Positions 25,101 through 35,003 of a stretch of 64,000 nt of DNA are shown one piece after another. The notes below the pieces were generated by a model. It worked only from the letters and a program-made list of their open reading frames with translations. It had not been told where the DNA came from and ran no database searches. The position numbers were made by a program, and so were the translations under genes. How positions within the stretch are numbered: the stretch's first letter is position 1; every line of letters starts with the position of its first letter. The DNA comes from Polytrichum commune (lineage: Eukaryota; Streptophyta; Polytrichopsida; Polytrichales; Polytrichaceae): the NCBI GenBank assembly GCA_950295325.1, contig OX485805.1, positions 43,424,758-43,488,757 on the forward strand. Reading direction: 5' to 3'.

Positions 25101-28100
25101 ATTATATCAATCCAAATCTTTCAATATATAACACATCTTGCATGCATGTATATTATGATACAAATGTTCGATTCAAGTGTGGTCCTTGTAATATTTCTTG
25201 CTCAAAACAATCATAAACAACCTTGAAAGAAAGTGTACAATGGCCTTTTGAGCCTATAGGGGTTACATTATATTGAACACTTATGTCGTTATTTGGAATG
25301 TTGGGTAAGTCGATTGTTATTCTAGCCGTGTAGCCAATTTGTGGTTTACAATTGTCTAGGTATTGAAAGATTATGATCCACTCATCGATAATGACCCCGC
25401 TCGGTGGAAGATGGCCGACTCTTTTCTCGTTGTAAGTTGCAATACGAAGCCATCTTTCACTAAATATTGTATTTAGTGTCATGTGGTATTTTATGTCGCT
25501 ATGGCAAATTTTTAGTAATATTTCTTACAAATAAGTGTATACATTTTTCCAACCCAACTTATTTTTAGTTCATCCAAATGCTAGTTGTTGAAACAAAGTT
25601 TGCTATATTCTACATCCTAACATTCGTGTGATGAAATATTGTCATAAATGATTGAAATTTGGATGAAGAATCACTCAGTAAATGACGATAATTGCGACGT
25701 TGTAAATATGTAATGCCAAATTTTATTTACAAGGAATCACAAATAATATTAGGTTTACATTGAGTGTTGGTTACACTACACGGACGGTTTAAAATTAGTA
25801 TTGAGCAAGACAATTAGAATTGGTGACACTAAATGTCATATTTAGTGTAGTGTTTGATGAAACTTGTGTCATCCATGCCTTTGAACGTTGAAATAGACAA
25901 AGGGATGTTATTTATTGTGGTGAAAAGTACAACCTCGGATACATAACATGCATCAAACTTTATATGTATGCCCTATCAAAACACACTAATGACTATAGAG
26001 TGATTCCCTCTCTTCCATTGATCTAAATTCTATGCATGCACCCATCCCCGTCATGTGAGATTTTCAAATCATTGGGAGAGCCTTACGGATTTAAGACCGG
26101 GAGGCATCATAGAGATGCATAACATTATTCAAATCCATAACAATGTTTTGCGGTACCAACAATATTCCATAAAATATCCTCGGATATTCACCACATCTAT
26201 ATTGAATATGGGGAACGTCCAAGAGTATTCCACATAATATTGTTAGTCCCACAAGACACTGTTGTGGATTTGAATAATGTTATGTGTTGACTTTATTCTT
26301 AACAAAAAGAAAACAACACAAAAACTACCAAAAGTTGTGTTATATATATATATATATATATAAAATTAGAGTTGTCCGTAAAGTTCTTCAACCTCGAAGA
26401 GGTACGAAAGCATGGGGTTGATCCTTCTTTGACAAAACTTTCTATTAAAAGCTCTTTGGCTTGTTGTGTTTCAAAGCCTCTCTTAAAAGTTGGGTGAAAC
26501 TTTTGGGACTTTCTCTTTCCACCTCTCAAACTTTCAAGGAATTTGAGGATCTAATTTGGGTTTGAAGATGAGACCCGTGCTCCTAAATCTTGGATTGGAT
26601 ATGCAACGTTGCCTTCACTCGCCCCATCATAGTTAGACAAGGCAGAAAGTCAAATCTCAATAGACCAACACCACTCTTTGTATGTGCTAATCGAAGGATC
26701 AAGAAAGCTTGGGTGACTTTTGTGCTAATTCTCATGAACTTAGGGTTTGGGACTTAACCCAAGGTTTCATCTGCTTTACTTTACAAATAACTCTATTGGT
26801 CTAAACTTGTTAAATACACATGTAACGAGGAAAAACAACGGTTTGATGTTTACTTGCACATTTGGATTGACAGGGATTGAAGGATGAAAAATTGGTAGAC
26901 CAATCTTGCATCGGATTTGTAAGCATCTTCTTAATTGAAGAACTCATTGACCTTCGTCTATGTTATGCAAAAAAACGTCTATAGCAACTTGCCAAATTCG
27001 TAGAAATGAGATGATTTTTTGAATGAATTTTATCCATATAACATCCCAAATATATTAGGGTAACATAACATGGACCTAACATGTAGCATGCCTTCCCAAG
27101 CAATTACATGATCACTTCATAACTAATGCTACATTGGAGTAACTTTAGAATCCCTTCAAAGTAATGCTTCTCAACGGTGTTATATTATAACCACAAATTT
27201 GTGTCCTTAATTATTCCTCCCAAATGAAACTCGTCGAACTCTACAGTGACCATAAAGTGACCATAACACTATTCAGTTTAGTGACCATGTTGGGTGGGGT
27301 CAGGGATATGCCATGCAAGGTCCTAGAATTGTACCTTATAGATGCGTGTCTTAGCATATTCAACATGATAAACTAGGGTGAAACGACATTACTGAACATT
27401 ATTAGAATGGAACCGTCGATAGTAGCTGAATAATGTCATGACTAGTTAACATGGTGACTCCCACTATGATTATAGGCCACCATGACATATAACCCATACA
27501 TCATTTACTTAAAATAGTGTGGACCATGGAAATCCAAATCATCCCACCTCTTATAATCATGGACAACATCATTTACTAGATACCAAAATTTTCCTATAAC
27601 ATGTTTTTATGACTATCTAATCATCTCAATCGGATTGACAATTCAACTATTTGATGGACGTGATGTAGTTATTGCAACAATGGATACTAGCATGCAAAAA
27701 AACAACGGCTGCAGGGGTTAAATACCATACTTGCAAATCAAAATTTGAGAATATTTCCAAGGTTCTTATACATGTTCCACATCCCCCATGCATTTTGTGA
27801 GTGTTTTTGTGTAGGCTCCAACAATATTTGGGTGTTCCTTTCACTTCATGATAATGTTATGCTCTCATGTTGAATGTTCAATACACTCAATATAATGTTT
27901 AAGTGTCATATGGTATTTTTGGTCACCATGGTAACTTTTATTGTCAAGGATGATGGATGAGTTCGTCCATTGGCCAAAACTCTACCTTCTCTTGTCAGCA
28001 ACTTGTGATGAAATATTGTCATGGGTGGTTGACAATTGGATGAAAAACCACTTCGTAAGTGACAATAATTGCAACACTGTACATCTATAATCTCCCCTCC

Positions 28101-28981
28101 CCCCAAAGAAAAAGAAAAAGAAAAAGAAAAAATGTCAAATAATGTTTGGTTAACATTTAGTGTTGGTGACACTATACCACGGTCTACAATTAGTATTGAG
28201 CAAGACAATTAGAACTGGTGACACTAAATAACATATTTAGTGTAGTTCATAAGCAATTAGTACAAAATTGTGATCCTCTACAATTTACTACATGTAGGAG
28301 TTCACAAACCATATGCTTTTACTGGTGGTGTGTGTGGGGGAGGGGGGCAATATAATGGCTTTGTGTGTGAATATTGCTTCGATAACATTATTCAAATCCA
28401 TAACAATACTTTGGGAGACTGACAATAATCCATGGAATATCCCCCACATTTAATTGGAATGCGGGAATATTCTGTCGAATATTGTCAATCCCACATAATG
28501 ATGTGCACACATGGAACCCACCTCCACAAATCCCATATGACAGATATGCAAGGCTAGTTTAGCCCACCGATCCTTGTACGACGAGTGTGAGGGTTTAGGG
28601 TTAGGGTTTATAAGCCAATCCCGCTCTTTTGGCATGCGACTCTATCCATAAGCTCATAAACACTTTCCTTTTTTTTGCGAACTCCGCGCTCAAAGTTTGA
28701 TACGGAGACAACTCGTACGGACAATTCTATTGTAGGATTTCACGACCAAAGAGATGCAAGTGATTGTAAGTCAAGTGGAGGTGCAATTGACGTCGGAGAA
28801 GTTGAAGAAGATGACGGCCGACGAAGAGACGAGGCTCGAGAAGGCGAAGATGGAAGTCGAGGCGGAGGAGAAGCGGCTCAACGACATCATGCTCGCGGAA
28901 CAAGCCGAGAAAGAAGCGCAAGAGAAAGCGGCCGAGGAAGCTCGAGCGGCCGCCGGTGAAGGCGAACCCGAGGCGGCCTAA
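16120..28981 (+). CDS. Radial spoke protein 2 (RSP2)-like: DPY-30 + split GAF + coiled coils
   Basis: Twelve exons by eye: 16120-16477, 16662-16781, 17897-18204, 18529-18601, 18752 to about 18887, 21327-21729, 22265-22930, 23789-23854, 24332-24421, 24686-24754, 26874-26918 and 28736-28981; about 859 residues. Residues ~15-52 form a DPY-30 dimerisation motif (SDPIEYLSLWLHKYCDN). A GAF-like domain starts at ~103 (YMLWETCLKAITTLTG), is interrupted by an acidic/proline linker (~145-225), and resumes with YVAATVPSHVYM, GVPRLGAYYVAPMR and KQIVALLCCDTL. Then follow a charged coiled coil, a very Glu-rich stretch, a second coiled coil and a C-terminal charged helix ending EGEPEAA. DPY-30 plus GAF is the layout of Chlamydomonas RSP2, a radial spoke stalk protein that anchors RSP3 and binds calmodulin. 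Here it would serve the sperm axoneme. All junction phases agree, but the donor of exon 5 and exons 10-11 are the least certain. RSP23 also has DPY-30 but with an NDK domain, which is absent here. Confidence 0.77.
16782..17896 (+). other. RSP2-like intron 2
   Basis: A 1.1-kb AT-rich intron between two acidic exons; donor GGTGCATT, acceptor CAATAG. Open frames in it (17090-17344, 17393-17632) look random. I see nothing else. Confidence 0.55.
18985..19490. mobile_element. ~500-bp TIR element, copy 1 (in RSP2-like intron 5)
   Basis: Both ends carry the same inverted terminal sequence of about 35 bp: AGG-CCCATTTCACACACGAG at the left and, on the opposite strand, AGGGCCCCTTCACACACGAG at the right, each running on to AGAGCC(C)GTGACCA. 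The flanks AACATA on both sides may be a target duplication. The interior has no coding capacity, as expected for a MITE. The same element occurs at 35004-35513 and 38012-38512, with the interior block ATGCAAGATGGATG...ATGGATTC shared by all three. The TIR does not let me assign a superfamily; a hAT-like or TTAA-type element are both open. Confidence 0.75.
19664..19937. mobile_element. CTACACTAAATA-type MITE, copy 1 (right end missing)
   Basis: The left end reads CTACACTAAATATTGTATTT. The interior shares ATTGTCAnnnATGATnnAAATTTGGATGAA, a TTAGGTTTACATTTAGTGTTGG block and ATTAGTATTGAGCAAGACAA with copies at 25458-25850 and 27888-28246. The right terminal hairpin seen in those copies is absent here; the similarity stops in a GAGAGAG run. 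Confidence 0.62.
20047..20577. mobile_element. AGGGCC...TTTACACCTAGA inverted-repeat element
   Basis: The left end reads AGGGCCACTTTAATTTACAC and continues CTAGACCAGGCC. The right end, read on the other strand, is AGGGCCGTTTTACACCTAGA followed by GGCCGGGCC. A second internal inverted pair (GGCCxxCCTC, TTTCAGCC...TTTTGG) adds to the fold-back potential. No coding capacity and no clear target duplication. The first six bases match the TIR of the ~500-bp family, so the two may be related. Confidence 0.5.
20834..20857. repeat. Solo CCACTAAATA hairpin
   Basis: A perfect 10-bp stem (CCACTAAATA) with a 3-base loop. The stem matches the terminal hairpin of the CTACACTAAATA MITE family found at 19.7, 25.5 and 27.9 kb, so it may be a relic of another copy. 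Confidence 0.45.
25153..25482 (-). CDS. Hypothetical 109-residue open frame inside an RSP2-like intron
   Basis: An open frame antisense to the host gene. Its composition is protein-like rather than AT-rich noise: it contains ATYNEKRVGHLPPSG, DNCKPQIGYTARITIDLPNI and GSKGHCTLSFKVVYDCFEQE. I do not recognise the family. It begins beside the left end of the MITE copy at 25458, so it could be a captured or decayed transposon gene fragment, or chance. No introns or neighbours support it. Confidence 0.3.
   Translation of the reverse strand: MTLNTIFSERWLRIATYNEKRVGHLPPSGVIIDEWIIIFQYLDNCKPQIGYTARITIDLPNIPNNDISVQYNVTPIGSKGHCTLSFKVVYDCFEQEILQGPHLNRTFVS
25458..25850. mobile_element. CTACACTAAATA-type MITE, copy 2
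   Basis: Nearly complete copy, about 390 bp. Left end CACTAAATATTGTATTTAGT, right end (other strand) CTACACTAAATATGACATTT followed by AGTGTCACC. Each terminal repeat is itself a short palindrome (stem CACTAAAT), so the element ends in hairpins. It lies in the intron between RSP2-like exons 10 and 11. Confidence 0.7.
26116..26288. mobile_element. CATAACATTATTC fold-back element, copy 1
   Basis: About 170 bp, almost entirely an inverted repeat: GCATAACATTATTCAAATCC at the left pairs with GGATTTGAATAATGTTATGT at the right, and the pairing continues inward through CAACAATATT and GGAATA. Related single arms occur at 28384-28499 and 33067-33160. No coding capacity. It sits in the same RSP2-like intron. 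Confidence 0.68.
27888..28246. mobile_element. CTACACTAAATA-type MITE, copy 3
   Basis: Shares AGTGTCATATGGTATTTT..GTCACCATGG at the left and GACACTAAATAACATATTTA GTGTAG at the right with copy 2, with an A/G-rich run (28098-28130) inserted in the middle. It lies in the intron before the last RSP2-like exon. Confidence 0.62.
28384..28499. mobile_element. CATAACATTATTC fold-back element, copy 2
   Basis: Begins ATAACATTATTCAAATCCAT AACAAT and keeps GGAATAT and CCCACAT landmarks of the copy at 26.1 kb. The right half is shortened. Confidence 0.55.
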
Positions 28982-29825
28982 GTTATCGATCGGAAGGTAA
29001 GTTAGGCGCCGATTCATTCAAGTGACACGTCACGATGTTGTAGAGGTTCCGACTAATTGAAAATGTACACGTGGCAATTTGATGAAAATCGTAACACAAA
29101 TCGTGCGTCGACACGTGCCTATATATATATCACCTACAATAATTGTAAGTGTGATCACCGTGCAGATGAAGCTAGAGCAATGATCAAGACCGAGGGTGAA
29201 GTTGAGCTTGAGGCAACTTAAGTTAGCCTAGGTGTCGAATTGCTAATTCTTTGAGGCGACACTTAGGATGTTGTAGGGGTTCCGACTAATAGAAAATCAA
29301 CATGTGGCACTGTGATCAAATCATCAAACAAATTGTGTGTCGAACATGCTTATCACCTACAATAATTGTCAATTGTGATCATCATGCGAATGAACCTAGA
29401 GCAAAAAATTGAGACCAATTAAGGACAAAGCCGAGTCGAAGGCAACTTAATTAAGTCACCCTAGGTGGCGATTCTTTGAGGTGGCACTTTGGATGTTGTA
29501 GAGGTTCCAACTAATAGAAAGTCAATGTGTGGCACTTTGATCAAATTTGTGTCGAACATGCTTATCACCTACAATCATCAATCGTGATCACAATGCGAGG
29601 AAGCAAGAGCAGCTATTGAAACCGAGGGTGAAGTTGAGTCCGAGGCAACTTAAGTCACCCTAGGTGCCAAATTGTTGATTCTTTGAGGTGGCACTCAAGA
29701 TGTTGTAGAGGTTCCAACTAATAATAAAAAGTGACACGTGGCATCGTGATCGTATTTTGAATGAATTTACGTCAAACTCGCTTATTGTCGTTAACAATAA
29801 TTGTCAATCACGATCACAATGGTGT
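28938..29825 (+). repeat. Four-copy tandem duplication of the RSP2-like 3' end
   Basis: Units at about 28938-29165, 29166-29390, 29391-29598 and 29599-29825 (208-228 bp). The first unit holds the last codons and stop of the RSP2-like gene (EEARAAAGEGEPEAA) and its downstream DNA. Units 2 and 4 keep a matching coding end (DEARAMIKTEGEVELEAT and EEARAAIETEGEVESEAT, each then TAA), while unit 3 has an early stop. Shared noncoding landmarks are GATGTTGTAGAGGTTCCGAC, GTGGCA and a CACCTACAATAATTGT near the end of each unit. The sequence before unit 2 (CCGTGCAG) looks like a splice acceptor and a GGAAGGTAAGT just after the first stop looks like a donor, so alternative 3' exons are possible. Confidence 0.82.
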
Positions 29826-31412
29826 ACTAGAGGTGGAATTTTGGTAAGGGCAATGTAAATCAAAAATGAATGAAATGAATTATGAAGAAATGACCATGTT
29901 CTACTTATGTAGCGTGTGTCCTTGAGAAGCATCTCCGGAAGGGTATCCGGGTACATGTTTGTCAAAACCTTCTTGTGAAACGTGTTTTGTTTTTGAATTT
30001 AATAGCAACACAAGGTTTGAAGACATGGTACTTACAACAAGACATGTGCTCCAAAAACAAGCACTTATGGCACCGTTGAGTGTGAGCCTTGCCAAAGATA
30101 AAACCCACCACCTTCTTGACAATAATGAGCAAGTTTTATGTTACACGTTTTTGCCACCTAAGGGCTTGTGATTGAGAACAAAGTAAAAACATTACATGTA
30201 GAGACAACCAAGATTTATATACCTTCCTTCTTGGCAAATTCAACCATTTCTCCATCTTCGATCAAATTCTATAACCGCATGCAATTCCATCTCCAACTCG
30301 TACTACTTGACCGATCCATCCACTTGCAATTTGGTGCAGTCCGCTCGGATTCGAATGTTTATTATATTTGCAATAAATGAACTTTGAGAAAACTAAAAAT
30401 AAGATTAATATAGATATAATATTTATTGTATTATTTATTAAAAAAGTTACCAAGAATTTTCATTTATGTTCTATAGTGTCCAAACAACCTATTGAACTTT
30501 CATTAGTAAAAGTTAAAATCATGAATAAGACATTGTTGCACTGTGTAACTCCAACTAGTAATGCGCACTAAGAGAAAGCTTGGAGACTATTGTCTCCTCA
30601 CAATGACTATCATTCATTATTACTAAGGGAAAAAAAGTTACTTGAAAACCTATTCAATTCGGAAAGACATGTGATTGCTTTTAAATGATCACTAGTATGG
30701 TACCTTCAACTAATATGTCAATTTCTAGGCACGGTGTTGAAATCCAACATTCCCTCCCAATGATGTATATATGAATGAATGAATGAATGAAATAGCACAA
30801 AATTTATGTATTTAAGTACCCGATCTAGATGATAAAAAAAAATAAGGGCAAAACCTATACATTTTGCTATAGATACCAATGTGATATCCACACTGATTAT
30901 CCCAATTAGTGCATGTAACTATCTAGAGTTACACAATGTTATAATGTTTTTATAATGAGAATGTAATATTCTACCAAGAAAAATCATTTATATTCTATCA
31001 TGTCCGAACAACCTATTGAGCTTTCATTCATAAAAACCGAAGTAAGACGTTATTGCACTCGTGACTCCGAATAGTAACACGCACTAATCGGGCCAACCAA
31101 TGACAATCATCTTGAGCTTAGAGAGCGGTTTCCGGCAACGTGCCATGCTCGGAGCCATTCTTATAAAAAAGAAAACATGTACCAAAACGCACGGGGTGGC
31201 CGATTTGGTCCCCGAGAGACTTGCTTCGACGACGTCTTGTCCGATTCACAACAATTGTAACGACAAAAACATCAACGTCCACAACACGAGCACCTAGATT
31301 ACATCGAGATTGGGAAAAATGGGCCGGGTTGTTTGTAAAGCGCCGCCGCATGCATTCGAAGCACCGCGGGCGGGCGGCCGGATGGGTTGGCGCCCGAGAG
31401 TCGCGTTTAAGG
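29826..31412. other. Intergenic DNA between the convergent RSP2-like and SAXO genes
   Basis: No gene seen. A direct repeat of about 120 bp occurs at 30449-30571 and 30973-31087 (shared: CCAAACAACCTATTGA-type, AGTAAtnCGCACTAA). A short (ATGA)n run is at 30771-30791. From about 31100 to 31412 the DNA is much richer in G+C, like the SAXO exon beyond the TIR element, and may be original 3' sequence of that gene. Confidence 0.5.
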
Positions 31413-31796
31413 TAGGGGTGGCAATTTCCGTACGGGTCCTAAAGTCGACCCCTATGTCGGAAGCACCTATTTACGTGCTTTTACCTAGGTTTACAAAAGC
31501 ACCTATCAAGGTGCTTTTACCGTTCACAGCGCTGCCAACATTTCATTGGCTGCCAGTGGTCGGTTTTAGAAATCCACCCTGTGGATATACCACGTACCCT
31601 ATGTGCGAGTGTTGGTCACTCTACAAGGTTTCCTTTAAAAATTTGTAGGAAATCATAAACATGCTGATTTATTTTTATTTTTTCATAGTTGCTTTTGCAC
31701 CAGCTTTGCGGAGCGCTCAAAATTTATAAAAAAAATAGTTTCAGCATCCCAACTAGGCACATCTGAAATTTGGACGGAAATCGCCACCCCTACCTT
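31409..31796. mobile_element. ~380-bp TIR element with TTAA flanks at the SAXO stop codon
   Basis: Left end at 31411 reads GGTAGGGGTGGCAATTTCCG; the right end on the other strand, ending at 31794, reads GGTAGGGGTGGCGATTTCCG. TTAA flanks both ends, which fits a TTAA target duplication, although a TTAA is palindromic and could instead be part of the TIR. Inside is a pair of AGCACCTAT...GTGCTTTTACC units (about 31462-31520) that can fold. No coding capacity, so it is a non-autonomous element. Its right edge is within a few bases of the SAXO stop codon. Confidence 0.72.
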
Positions 31797-31798
31797 AA

Positions 31799-33268
31799 TT
31801 AGTAGCACATATGGTCTCCGCAAATGATGGTGGGCTTGCCGAGCGTCAATACGGGGCACTTCCCGGGCACCGCGCGGCCGGTGAAGTCGGCTTGGTAGGT
31901 GGTGGGCCCCGTGACCTTCCCGGTGGGTTGGGGCCCGTCTTGCTTCTTGTGCGTGTACTTCTTGGGCATCTTCCATTGCACGAAGTCGTTGAGGTAGGTG
32001 CTCGTGCCGTCGAACTTGGCGCCCGTGTTGCCCAAGCTACACCCGTGCTTGATGACCACGTTCCTCGGTTGGGGGCCGTTGTTGCAAAAGTCGACGTTGT
32101 ACGTGGTGTCCCCCGCGAACTTGCCCCCGCCGTTGTGGTTTTGGTGCTCCATGCGCCGCCGGGGCGCCATGGACTTCGACTTGTCCCAAAAGTCGACGTT
32201 GTACGTCGTCTCCTTTTGCATCGGCCCCCCCAAATCCACCTTCGGCTTCGGCCGCATCGACTCCCGCGGCCCGTACGGGTGGGGCACGAAGTCGACGTTG
32301 TAGGTCGTGTTGGAGTCCATCCGCGCGTTGTTCTCGTCCTTCTTCTCCTGCTTCCGCACATGCTTCGGGGCGATCGGCCACACCGGGAACTTGGCCGTGT
32401 ACTCGGAGATCGTGCCCGGGTGGTAGTGGGCGTGGACGGACGTGTGCTTCGCAGGGCACTTGTGCATGCCGCACTTGCATGTTTTGCAAACACAAACGCG
32501 GCCCTCCTGTACGAAACCCACCCAGTTGAAGAAACACTCATGAGATGAAACAACATTCATAATGTCGTGTAAATACCGATCGTGTGTCACTACAGCTTGA
32601 GTACCAACCACCACTAACAAACAACACTAAAACATAGCAAGGTCACACATGAATAACACATCTCGACACGTGATCAAGGAGCCAAGGAGGAGGCTCCTCA
32701 CTTAGGAGCCTCACTTTCCAAAACTAAGGTTCATCCATCCAACTCTAAATGGATGAAGCCCAACGGATAAGGTGCGGCCGCCGACGCCGCATACCGTGAC
32801 AATAATGTCACTCAACGACGACAACCCCCCTTCCCCCTGGGTACTATAACAGTGGGAATGTTGGGAGCTCAATTTGACTACGAGTCCCCTTGCGCGACTT
32901 TTCGAACATCCGGTTGTTGTATTACAAGGGTCCACATAATGAGAGTTGAACGTTGAGTAATGTTATGTTTAGGACTTTGAACAAAGTTGCCCATGGAAAT
33001 GCCCTTGCATTATGAGGGAATTCGGATTCATTGGGTGGGTTTTAGAGACGGGGTCAAGTTATGTGAGGCATAACATTATTCAGATCCATAACAATGTTTT
33101 GTGAGACTGACATTATTCCATGTAGTATTCCCGGATATTCCCCACATTCATACTATTTATCAATTTTGTTTCAGTTATTAATTTTGACAACAAATAAATA
33201 CTTACACCTGATTTGGGGTCACATGCCGGTTTGACGGGCCCATCGGGACCTCCTTTTACGGAAGCCAT
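31799..33268 (-). CDS. SAXO/FAM154-like stabiliser of axonemal microtubules
   Basis: Two exons, 33268-33206 (21 codons from MASVKGGPDG) and 32506-31799, joined in phase 0 across GTAAGT...TACAG, give 256 residues. Directly after the junction is the cysteine cluster CVCKTCKCGMHKCP, the N-terminal tubulin-binding hallmark of the SAXO family. It is followed by six Mn-type repeats: SEYTAKFPVWP, TTYNVDFVPHPYGPRESMRP, TTYNVDFWDKSKSM, TTYNVDFCNNG, STYLNDFVQW and TTYQADFTG. In animals and protists these proteins bind and stabilise doublet microtubules of cilia and basal bodies. It is shorter than human SAXO1 (474 residues) because it has fewer repeats. Exon 2 is clearly more GC-rich than the DNA around it. 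The alternative of starting inside the upstream open frame (MLVVVGTQ at 32620) lacks the family start. It ends next to a TIR element. Confidence 0.88.
33067..33160. mobile_element. CATAACATTATTC fold-back element, copy 3 (in SAXO intron)
   Basis: GGCATAACATTATTCAGATC followed by CATAACAATGTTTTG, GGATATTCCCCACATT as in the other copies. Only one arm is present. It lies within the single SAXO intron (32507-33205). Confidence 0.55.
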
Positions 33269-35003
33269 GTTCCTCAACACAACAAAGATAATACACTTAC
33301 TAGTATACTAGTCTATTACACTTTCTTGCACACCCACAAACTTGAGAGGATGTTTTGCTTTTACTTTTTTGGGGCTTCTACCTACTTGAGGTGGAAGTTC
33401 TCTCTGCAAAAAGCAAATATGCATATACGCATTAGTTCTTTCTATTAAAAATTACATAAAAAGAAAACATTACATGATGCAATGATCCCCTTCTCAAGTG
33501 TGCACAATTTTATCTCCTTTAGTCACTGCTACTTAAAAGATTCCGGATACATTTTGAGTTCATATTTAGCATGTGGCAACTTTTAAGACTAAGTAAGTCT
33601 TGGATTTCGAGACACTTTATCATGTTTACAATTTATCTCTTTCGCACCTTACATACATGTAAATGTACATATACACATGTATGTTTAGCCTCGTGAGGAT
33701 AACAACCAACATGTTAACAAAACGACTCCTCAAGTGCACCTCCAAACATACATTTCCACACATATAACAACAAGTGAACTACTACAAGGCTCGTTACACT
33801 GCTAGAATCGGCATTCACAATTTGTGAAGTGATTTCTTGCTCACACTACGAACTCAAGGAAAGAGATTGTGGGCAAGGATGTATGCTAGAATTTGAATAC
33901 ATGGTGCCAAACCTCGAGCGTGTCTCACTTGATATGATATTTTTAGAAGCTAAAATGCTATATCATTTTATGTGAACTATATGACAATACCATGAACATT
34001 CCTATGACCCAAGATCGAGCTTACTTTTCTAGCTCGATCTCAAAACATGCACACGATAAGTAAGTGAATGTTTGAACAAGCAATTCATGGAGTCTAGTAT
34101 ACGGGCGTTAGGTGCTTCCCAACCCACAAACACTTGTAAACGTTATTCAAAGGTAGCTTGATGCAAAGAGCGGCAATAATCACAAAAAGTAAGATATACG
34201 ACTAGGTACTTGTGTTTTACGTTACAATTCGTTTCAAATATCTCTACATGCACTTGCTTGTAGAACTATGAACAATGTCGGAGAGCAACTCATGCAAGCA
34301 AGACTTGTGAGTTTCATATGTTCCAGCATGCACTTGGCTCGCATATACAACATACAAATGCATGTGTTTGTGGATAGAGACAACAAGCGTAGCAAAAGTA
34401 TGCCTTGAGAACGACCATGCCGAGGTTCAAAAGCCAAAGGAAGTGAATTCAAAGTTGGTTCAAAAGTATCTTGAAGCAAAATACCAATAAATAAACGCTC
34501 AAGTAAAGATCCACGACTAGGTACTTATGATTATTCTTAGACAATGCGACATGGGGCATGCTCATAGAGCTATGAGCAATGCCGGAGACGACGTGCCAAA
34601 TTCATGTTTCCACTTGTCTCACATGTCCACATTGAAATGCATATAATATGTGTGTACGTGTGTAGGTTTCCTCAAAAAATATACCAAGTTGGGGTTTCTC
34701 TACTACACTTGGCTACGACAAGTGTAGCAAAAGTGTAACTTAAGGACACCGATGCGAAAGGTCAAGAGAGCGGAGAACGAAGAGTTGTGGAGGGTGGCGA
34801 AGAGTCATCGTGGTGAAATGGCAATTCCGATAAACCCCTTTGAAACCGTCCGGACTCTTGGATGCCACTTGACACTTTGGTTGTCGATGGTTACTATCAA
34901 TGTTAGACTAATATTTGGATGAACTTGTGGTATCTAAATTAAAATATAATTAATGGTGTTAGGAAACCTATGTGACTAATATCAAGTTGTAAAATTGATC
35001 ACA
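33269..35003. other. Upstream flank of SAXO, with a ~300-bp tandem duplication
   Basis: No gene seen. Two diverged tandem copies lie at about 34140-34450 and 34455-34760. Shared landmarks: CGACTAGGTACTTNTG, CTATGA(A/G)CAATGNCGGAGA, TTCATNTTTCCA, AATGCATnTnnnnTGTGT and CAAGNGTAGCAAAAGT. Confidence 0.5.

Noticed and set aside
31811..32556. Long open frames on both strands overlapping SAXO exon 2
   Set aside because: High GC removes stops by chance; only the minus frame carries the cysteine cluster and TTYNVDF repeats.
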